NCBI GenBank assembly: GCA_902806205.1
Contig: CADCVR010000007.1
Location: forward strand, 1 to 38,166
Origin: an uncultured Solirubrobacteraceae bacterium
Lineage (GTDB): Bacteria > Actinomycetota > Thermoleophilia > Solirubrobacterales > Solirubrobacteraceae
Direction: 5' to 3'
DNA: 38,166 bases
Position numbers and translations under genes: made by a program. The notes under the pieces were generated by a model that ran no database searches, was not told where the DNA came from, and worked only from the letters and a program-made list of their open reading frames with translations. Shown in pieces: positions 33,900-38,166 of the stretch (the stretch's first letter is position 1; each line of letters begins with the position of its first letter).

Positions 33900-34199
33900 A
33901 TCGGTGCCCATGGCGCGGACCACCGCGGCGTTGAAGCGCAGACCGATCCGCCTCTGGCGCTCGCGCGGATCGTCGTCGGGCAGCACCTCAGCGACACCGT
34001 CACGCCAGCCCCCGTGCACCCTGACGCGCACTCGTGGGTCAGCCTCGATGTTGCGCACGTAGCCGGCGCGCCGGCCATGCTCGGCCACGATCCAGAACGT
34101 GTCGCCGTCCAGCCCGTTGCCGACCGGCGTCCGACGCGGCTGCCTTGACTTCAGCTGCAGCTCCCGTTCGAAGCCACCGGCTTGTCGGAGCGGATCCAA
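33687..34199 (-). CDS. F420-dependent nitroreductase-like (DUF385) protein, altered at both ends
   Basis: The core QPRRTPVGNGLDGDTFWIVAEHGRRAGYVRNIEADPRVRVRV, followed by GVAEVLPDDDP and LLTVRVDL, matches the split-barrel family of deazaflavin (F420) dependent nitroreductases common in actinobacteria. They reduce small electrophiles with F420H2. Family members normally end soon after the last strand, at about position 33875 here. This frame runs on for some 60 unlikely residues through the membrane-protein gene. The N-terminus before the core seems shortened, and its first codons overlap the start of the Rep-like gene on the other strand. It may be a relic cut by insertion of the plasmid-like segment. 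Confidence 0.6.
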   Translation of the reverse strand: MDPLRQAGGFERELQLKSRQPRRTPVGNGLDGDTFWIVAEHGRRAGYVRNIEADPRVRVRVHGGWRDGVAEVLPDDDPRERQRRIGLRFNAAVVRAMGTDLLTVRVDLAASRSPASNDRTDDQPVDDMVGELGPHGQSADAGEAPGDDAEVERRDRQPGDRPGPHGAPGW

Positions 34200-34961
34200 G
34201 CCAACGGTTCGCTGAAGTTGACTCCCGACTACGACGTCTTCGCCTGGCTCTGCGAGCGCTGGCAGACCCGCCCCACCGAATCGGGATGGATGCGGCCCAC
34301 CCTCTACGAGCTCGGCTCGGCGCTCTACGACAGCGCACCCTCCGGCAAGGACTACCGGACCCTTCGCGAGTCCCTCGACCGCCTCGCCTGGGTGAACGTC
34401 ACCATCGACGGCTACGACATCGAGAGCGGCGCGTTCCGCGACAACTGGGTGTCGCGATCAAGCCTTCTCGAGCTCAGCCGGGCGACCGGGGATCCGCACG
34501 GACTGCAGCGTCCTGCGATCCAGCTGTCGGGCTGGCTGCGCCAGGCGCTCGCTGAGGAGAAGGTGGTCCGCGTGCACTGGCGCACGCTTCGGGCCTTCGA
34601 CGAGCGGCAGAAGCTGGCCAAGCGGCCGTGGCTCTACCTCGCGGCCGAGCGGTGGAAGAAGACCGGTCGCGAGACCGAGGGAACGTGGATTGCGTGCGGC
34701 GACCGCCTCGAGGCGGCCCTCGGGATGAGCTACGAGAGGCCGCGAGATGCACGCGCCGCCCTGAAGGCAACCTGCGTGACCGTGAGAAGGGTCGACCCGC
34801 GCTACTCGGCCGGCGAGCTCGACGTCGTGAAGCTCGGCACCTCATGGCGAGTGCAAGGAGAGCGTCCGACGTGGGACGTCTGGAAGGCTCAGGCACCGGA
34901 GCAGCTCCGTGTTCGCGACGAGATCCGGCGCTCGCTACGAGAGGGGAAGCGCCGCGCCTAA
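34182..34961 (+). CDS. Plasmid replication-initiator-like protein
   Basis: 259 residues from a TTG at 34182; no better start exists, so the 5' end may be lost at the junction with the reductase gene. The start of the protein proper seems to be LTPDYDVFAWLCERWQTRP. The order of helices and strands (LRESLDRLAWVNVTIDGYD, then RPWLYLAAERW and ALKATCVTVRRVDPRY) fits the tandem winged-helix layout of RepA/TrfA-type initiators. Family membership is not certain from sequence alone. The strongest support is the array of palindromic repeats that begins 11 bp after its stop. If it is Rep, it would bind them to start replication or to control its own copy number. Confidence 0.5.
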   Translation: MSERIQANGSLKLTPDYDVFAWLCERWQTRPTESGWMRPTLYELGSALYDSAPSGKDYRTLRESLDRLAWVNVTIDGYDIESGAFRDNWVSRSSLLELSRATGDPHGLQRPAIQLSGWLRQALAEEKVVRVHWRTLRAFDERQKLAKRPWLYLAAERWKKTGRETEGTWIACGDRLEAALGMSYERPRDARAALKATCVTVRRVDPRYSAGELDVVKLGTSWRVQGERPTWDVWKAQAPEQLRVRDEIRRSLREGKRRA

Positions 34962-34971
34962 CGCGCCTCAA

Positions 34972-35113
34972 CCTCACGCGAGGCACGGGGGTCCTCAAAC
35001 GAGGCAGCCAAGCCCCAACCTCGCCTGAGGTCGGGCATGCCTCACAAGAGGTCGCCAACCTCACAGGAGGCAGGTGGAACCTCGTCAGAGGTAGGGGGTG
35101 CCCGTTCGAGGCA
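34972..35113 (+). repeat. Iteron-like array of CCTC-N4-GAGG palindromes
   Basis: Six copies of CCTC-N4-GAGG start at 34972, 34993, 35019, 35040, 35059 and 35080. Starts are 21, 26, 21, 19 and 21 bp apart, close to two turns of the helix. A degenerate seventh (GTTCGAGGCA) ends at 35113. Four copies are preceded by AA, and each GAGG is followed by CA, TC or TA. The four middle bases differ in every copy, so this is selected half-site structure and not simple duplication. Iterons next to a rep gene are the hallmark of theta-type plasmid origins; operators for the following HTH gene are the alternative. Confidence 0.8.
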
Positions 35114-35148
35114 GGAAGGCGTCGGGCGGGCCCGAAACACTCTCCGTG

Positions 35149-35583
35149 ATGCACAGCTACACGCTGCGGGAAGCCGCCGAACTTTGCGACACCACGGTGA
35201 AGGCCCTGAGGAACAGGGCCGATCGTGGGTCGCTGCAGACTGTCCTCGTTGACGGAGAGCGTCGCGTGCCTCACGCCGAGCTCGAGCGCGCAGGGCTACT
35301 GCCCGGCGCCGAGCTCCGCGACCTGCGCCGCCGTGTCGAGCTGCTGAGCGACGAGCTCGCAACGTCCCGCCAGCTGGTCGTCTCAACCGAGCGAGCGGCC
35401 GAAGCTGAACGCGAGGCTCGAGAGCGTGCTGAGGCGGCGCTCTTTGAGCGTGAAGCCGCCGCGGCGGTGGCGATGGCCGCGGCTGACGAGCTCCGTGCCC
35501 TGGAGGCTGATCTGCGGGCGGCTGGCCCGATCAAGGCGTGGAAGCTTGCGCGGACGCGCCGCAGGGCCGCAGACGCGGCGTAG
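35149..35583 (+). CDS. HTH plus coiled-coil DNA-binding protein (MerR/KfrA-like)
   Basis: 144 residues from the ATG at 35149. Residues 1-50 form an excisionase/MerR-type winged helix (YTLREAAELCDTTVKALRNRADRG, then VDGERRVPHAELERAGLL). Residues 55-130 are a continuous heptad-like coiled coil rich in Ala, Glu and Arg (ELRDLRRRVELLSDELATSRQ onwards). This layout is like plasmid proteins such as KfrA that bind DNA and form filaments for segregation, or like small excisionase regulators. It follows the palindrome array, which may be its binding site. A 14-codon piece of it is repeated at 35787-35829. Confidence 0.65.
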   Translation: MHSYTLREAAELCDTTVKALRNRADRGSLQTVLVDGERRVPHAELERAGLLPGAELRDLRRRVELLSDELATSRQLVVSTERAAEAEREARERAEAALFEREAAAAVAMAAADELRALEADLRAAGPIKAWKLARTRRRAADAA

Positions 35584-35591
35584 GCCGCGGC

Positions 35592-35790
35592 TCAGGCGGT
35601 CGCGCGACTGCGGCGGCGCCTGGGTAGCGCGGGGAGGTCGGCGCGTGGCGCGGTGCCCGCTCGGCGTTTGTAGCCGGCGGCGCTTTGCACGGACGACACC
35701 CGCCACTGTGCGGCACCGCGCAGGGTGGGGGACACTCTCGGCGTTGAGGGCGTCGGCGATGGCCTGGTAGGTCAGCCCCCGCTCGCGGAG
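35592..35790 (-). pseudogene. Remnant of a serine recombinase C-terminus
   Basis: About 200 bp closely resemble the 3' end of the intact recombinase gene (36835-37036), including the stop codon TGA and the HTH coding stretch ELRERGLTYQAIADALNAE. Downstream of that the frame is shifted, though the DNA similarity goes on: TAGCGCGGGGAGGTCGGCGC and TAGCCGGCGGCGCTTTGCAC occur in both copies. The catalytic domain is absent. It is joined at its upstream end to a piece of the HTH gene at a GAGCTCGAG sequence. Confidence 0.8.
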
Positions 35791-35829
35791 CTCGAGCGGG
35801 CCGGCCTGCTGCCGGACGCCGAGCTGCAC
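35787..35829 (+). repeat. Repeated fragment of the HTH gene
   Basis: The codons for ELERAGLLPDAEL match ELERAGLLPGAEL of the HTH/coiled-coil gene (about 35278-35316), with most changes at third positions. The similarity stops at both ends against unrelated remnants. It is too short to have a function and marks a recombination event. Confidence 0.65.
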
Positions 35830-35832
35830 TTT

Positions 35833-35935
35833 TCAACTCATGGACCATCCCCGGTAGACGGCGAGGCGGGTGATCTTGTCGTCCTGGTCGATGGCAAAGA
35901 CGTCGACGAATCGGAACGATCCCGTGCTCTGGATG
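35833..35935 (-). pseudogene. C-terminal remnant of a SnoaL-like protein
   Basis: On the minus strand the last 30 codons before the TGA at 35833 read STGSFRFVDVFAIDQDDKITRLAVYRG, the closing strands of SnoaL/NTF2-like folds. The open frame continues further, but there it becomes the antisense of the riboswitch-like element and the Clp_N gene, so only the tail is real. It is the third broken gene piece within 250 bp. Confidence 0.55.
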
Positions 35936-36001
35936 GTCGCCTGTCGTAAGGCGGGGACGCAAAGCCACGGGGCCTTTAGGGTCGAGCCGGGTTGCCGCGA
36001 C
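35936..36001 (+). promoter_or_regulatory. c-di-GMP-I (GEMM) riboswitch-like element
   Basis: A 6-bp stem closed by a GTAA GNRA tetraloop (35940-35955) is followed by GACGCAAAGCC (35956-35966), then ACGGGGCC and CCGGGTTGCCG (35987-35997). These match the tetraloop, the ACGCAAAGCC core and the second-helix receptor of the c-di-GMP-I class. Flanking GTCG (35936-35939) and CGAC (35998-36001) could close the structure. The class also has a GGCAAAC-like joining segment before the first hairpin, which supplies a ligand-contacting guanine; I do not see it here. The 5' part may have been lost where the SnoaL remnant begins, or this is a variant. The Clp_N start is 28 nt downstream. Confidence 0.6.
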
Positions 36002-36028
36002 TGCAACCCAATGTCGAAGGAGTCCCCC

Positions 36029-36715
36029 ATGTTCGAGCGCTTCACAGAACGGGCCCGGCACGTCGTCGTCCTAGCGCAGGAGGAGGCCCGCATCCTCCAG
36101 CACAACGACATCGGCACCGAGCACATCCTGCTCGGCCTGCTCCGCGAGAAGGAGGGTCTTGCCGCGCGTGTGCTCGAGTCGCTCAACATCACCGTCGAGC
36201 GCGTGCGCGCGCAGGTGGTCCGGATCGCCGGCTCGGGCGGGGAATTCACCTCCGGGCAGATCCCCTTCACACCGCGCGCCAAGAAGGTGCTCGAGCTGGC
36301 GCCGCGCGAGGCCCTCAGACTCGGGCACAACTACATCGCCACCGAGCACATGCTGCTCGCGATCGCGCGCGAGAACGAGGGCGTCGCGGCGCGAATCCTG
36401 CTCGACTTCGACGCCGACTCCGAGAAGATCCGCGACAAGGTGATCATCCGCATGCTCTCGGGCCCCGGCGGGCGTCAGCGCTCGAGCGGTCGGCAGGACA
36501 TCGACGCCTCGGGGCAAGACGCCGTCTCGGCCAGCGAGGCCAAGCCGCCCGAAGTGGGTGGCCTCTCCGACGAGCAGATAACGGACCTGATCACCCAGCT
36601 CACTCAGCGCGAACAGGAGATCTCCTACGAGCGGAGGATCCTGCACGCCAAGATCGACATCCTGCGCTACGAACTAGTCAACCGCGCTGGGCGGCGGCAC
36701 CCGCCAGACTCGTAA
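36029..36715 (+). CDS. Stand-alone double Clp_N protein with RsiG-like c-di-GMP helix
   Basis: 228 residues from the ATG at 36029, with AAGGAG 6 nt upstream; an ATG at 36011 is also in frame. Residues 2-70 and 78-148 are two Clp_N repeats (FTERARHVVVLAQEEA, IGTEHILLGLL; FTPRAKKVLELAPREA, IATEHMLLAIA), as in the N-terminus of ClpC. There is no ATPase domain. After a linker, residues 180-220 form a helix with E195, S199, R202, H206 and D210, the spacing of the RsiG motif E(X)3S(X)2R(X)3Q(X)3D with His for Gln. In RsiG this motif binds c-di-GMP. An adaptor or substrate-binding protein for Clp gated by c-di-GMP is my inference. Confidence 0.85.
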   Translation: MFERFTERARHVVVLAQEEARILQHNDIGTEHILLGLLREKEGLAARVLESLNITVERVRAQVVRIAGSGGEFTSGQIPFTPRAKKVLELAPREALRLGHNYIATEHMLLAIARENEGVAARILLDFDADSEKIRDKVIIRMLSGPGGRQRSSGRQDIDASGQDAVSASEAKPPEVGGLSDEQITDLITQLTQREQEISYERRILHAKIDILRYELVNRAGRRHPPDS

Positions 36716-36834
36716 GCCCGCTCCCGCACGCGTCGAAAAGGAGTAGCAGCGTTGTTGTGCCCCTAGATCCGCTGGGGTTCGGAGGGCGATTCGGTGGCCG
36801 GAGCGGCACTAGCATCCGAACGACCGCCTTGAGG

Positions 36835-37536
36835 TCAGGCGGCGGCGATGCGTGTGCGGCGGCGTTTGGGTAGCGCGGGGAGGTCGGCGCGGGGCGTGGT
36901 GGTCGCGCGGCGTTGGTAGCCGGCGGCGCTTTGCACCGAGGAGACGCGCCACTGCTTGGCGCCGCGCAGGGTGGGGACTTGTTCGGCGTTGAGTGTGTTG
37001 GCGATCGCTTGGTAGGTGAGGCCGTCTTGGCGGAGCGCGTGGATCGTGTTGGCGAGTGGGCCGGTGACTGAGGGGCGGCTGATCGGTAGGCCTTGGGCTT
37101 TGCGGGCGGCGAGCGCGTCGCGGGTGCGTTCGCCGATGACCGAGCGTTCCCATTCGGCGACGGAGGCCATGACGTTGGCGACCAGGCGCCCGGAGCTTGT
37201 GCTGGTGTCCATGCCGAGGTCGAGCGCGACGAGCGTGGCGTTGGCGGAGTCGAACCATTCGAGCAGCTGGCCGAAGTCGACGACCGAGCGTGAGGCGCGG
37301 TCGAGCTTGGCGACGATGAGGCCGCCGGCCTTTCCGGCGGCGATCTGCTGCAGGGCGGTGTGGAGGGCGGGGCGGTCGAGGTTCTTGCCGGAGTGCCCCT
37401 CGTCGCGCGCGACATCGAGCAGCCTCCAGCCGCGGCGCTCGCATTCGGCGCGGATCGCCTTCTCTTGGGCGGCCAGGCCGTTGCCGGCGTCGGCTTGTTC
37501 TTGGGTGGAGCAGCGGGCGTAGCCGAGCGCGATCAC
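36835..37536 (-). CDS. Serine recombinase (resolvase/invertase family)
   Basis: 233 residues from the GTG at 37536. The N-terminal catalytic domain has the nucleophile S10 in YARCSTQEQ, DEGHSGKNLDRPAL and the arginines of AKLDRASRS, then the ERTRDALAARKAQG helix. The C-terminal HTH (LTYQAIANTLNAEQVP) and a basic tail bind DNA. It is the small resolvase type, found on plasmids, transposons and integrated elements. A duplicate of its 3' end lies at 35592-35790, so the two copies bracket the Clp_N gene as direct repeats in the same orientation. Bases 36716-36834 hold no gene. Confidence 0.92.
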   Translation of the reverse strand: MIALGYARCSTQEQADAGNGLAAQEKAIRAECERRGWRLLDVARDEGHSGKNLDRPALHTALQQIAAGKAGGLIVAKLDRASRSVVDFGQLLEWFDSANATLVALDLGMDTSTSSGRLVANVMASVAEWERSVIGERTRDALAARKAQGLPISRPSVTGPLANTIHALRQDGLTYQAIANTLNAEQVPTLRGAKQWRVSSVQSAAGYQRRATTTPRADLPALPKRRRTRIAAA

Positions 37537-37544
37537 GCCGCGCG

Positions 37545-37572
37545 ACGTTACGCAACGGGTCGGATGCGTAAA
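37545..37572 (-). promoter_or_regulatory. Recombinase promoter within an inverted repeat
   Basis: TTACGCA (37548-37554) and TGCGTAA (37565-37571) form perfect 7-bp arms around 10 nt. On the minus strand they overlap a promoter-like pair TTTACG, N16, TAACGT, which ends 8 nt before the GTG. This is the place and size expected for a recombinase binding site that also gives autoregulation. Confidence 0.5.
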
Positions 37573-37613
37573 CGACGGTCCCCAGAACAGGCGGCCTTCG
37601 GAGGCGCCTATCT

Positions 37614-38166
37614 CTATCGCGCGTCCTCATCTGCGGCGCGGCTTTGGGCTTTCCGTCGCTGTCGGCGCCACCTCTTGGCCCGCGCGGCGATCAGCGGTCG
37701 GGCGTACCCGAGCCGCGAGAGGGCCACTGTCTTGCGGTAGTCCTTGCCGCGTGCGTCGGTGTCCCACTCGACAAAAGAGCGGCCAGCTAGCTCGGCTATC
37801 AGAGCACCGCGCGCTTCATGGTCGCGCTCGAGCGCGGCCAGCATGGCGAGCTCCTTCAGCGACGCCACGGCGTGCCAGCCTTCTCCGGTGGTTGCGTGGC
37901 CGAAAGCTGCGCGAGCTTCAGCGCGGTCGCCTCGCGAAAAGTGCAGCAGGCAGCCGAGGAGGTAGCTGGCGTATGTGCTGCGCTCGAAGGTTTCTGCGGC
38001 AATTGCCGCGCGCAACGCTTGCTCTTCCTCTTCTTCGCGCCCGGCTTGGCATCCAAGCGTGACGGCCAGCTCAAGCCAGGCGGCGTCTTGACCGGCGTCG
38101 ACCGCGCGTCGGAAGGCGGCCTCTGCGGCTTTGATCTTTCCTGGCTCGTCGGCGAGGGCGAGGCCT
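37614..38166 (-). CDS. TPR-like repeat protein, 5' end outside the window
   Basis: The frame is open from the right window edge to the stop at 37614, 183 residues. Pairs of helices recur about every 34-38 residues with small residues at TPR positions: AAEAAFRRAVDAGQDAAWLELAV, ALRAAIAAETFERSTYASYLLGCLLHFSRGDRAEARAAFGHA and HAVASLKELAMLAALERDHEARGALIAEL. Such proteins are scaffolds for protein contacts; no partner is indicated. The end is basic (KRWRRQRRKAQSRA). It lies upstream of the recombinase on the same strand, 77 bp apart. Confidence 0.7.
   Translation of the reverse strand, partial: GLALADEPGKIKAAEAAFRRAVDAGQDAAWLELAVTLGCQAGREEEEEQALRAAIAAETFERSTYASYLLGCLLHFSRGDRAEARAAFGHATTGEGWHAVASLKELAMLAALERDHEARGALIAELAGRSFVEWDTDARGKDYRKTVALSRLGYARPLIAARAKRWRRQRRKAQSRAADEDAR

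Noticed and set aside
34972-35113. CRISPR array
   Set aside because: Repeats are 12-14 bp palindromes at about 21-bp spacing, far too short for CRISPR repeats and spacers, and no cas gene is near.
35936-36330. Full-length SnoaL-like gene on the minus strand
   Set aside because: Only the last 30 codons resemble the family; further upstream the frame is the antisense of the Clp_N gene.

Overview
The window is very GC-rich (about 70 % or more by eye) and carries an actinobacterial-type division and cell-wall cluster, so the host is most likely a high-GC actinobacterium. Meso-diaminopimelate-type MurE, many GTG starts, promoter-like hexamers lying directly before start codons, and the protein style would fit the Thermoleophilia/Solirubrobacterales, but that placement is my inference.

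Layout. (1) 1-1812: the 3' end of a TadC-like secretion gene converges on a DUF3352-like lipoprotein. (2) 2132-18337: a dcw cluster, mraZ-rsmH-ftsL-ftsI-murE-murF-mraY-[secreted glycosidase]-murD-ftsW-murG-[methyltransferase]-murC-ftsQ-ftsZ, mostly with 1-4 bp overlaps, led by an MraZ-box promoter and closed by three tandem stem-loops. It makes lipid II precursors and the divisome. (3) 18554-20302: a DtxR-like metal regulator converging on a thioredoxin-fold lipoprotein. (4) 20392-24799: a compact glycine-cleavage operon gcvT-gcvH-gcvPA-gcvPB. (5) 24989-27018: a rearranged copy of the trpS 5' end, a MazEF-type toxin-antitoxin pair, then intact trpS. (6) 27019-32540: a secreted protein, scpA-scpB (chromosome condensation), a decayed methyltransferase, an S4 protein and rlmN on the minus strand, an RluB/RsuA-type pseudouridine synthase and an AroH chorismate mutase. 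(7) 32619-38166: an accessory zone with a frameshifted gene, a membrane protein, an F420-type reductase, a plasmid-like replication gene followed by an iteron-like array, a HTH/coiled-coil gene, a mosaic of gene remnants, a c-di-GMP-riboswitch-like element in front of a Clp_N-domain gene, a serine recombinase and a partial TPR gene.

The most striking item is at 35936-36715. A stand-alone double Clp_N protein carries a C-terminal helix fitting the RsiG c-di-GMP motif E(X)3S(X)2R(X)3Q(X)3D at every position except Q, which is H. It sits directly behind an RNA element resembling a GEMM (c-di-GMP-I) riboswitch and is flanked by a full and a partial copy of the same recombinase. Second is the trpS remnant at 25002-25130: its first 12 codons are in sense orientation, but codons 13-43 are inverted, so a plus-strand transcript would be antisense to trpS mRNA. 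Third is the Rep-like gene with six CCTC-N4-GAGG palindromes spaced about two helical turns apart.
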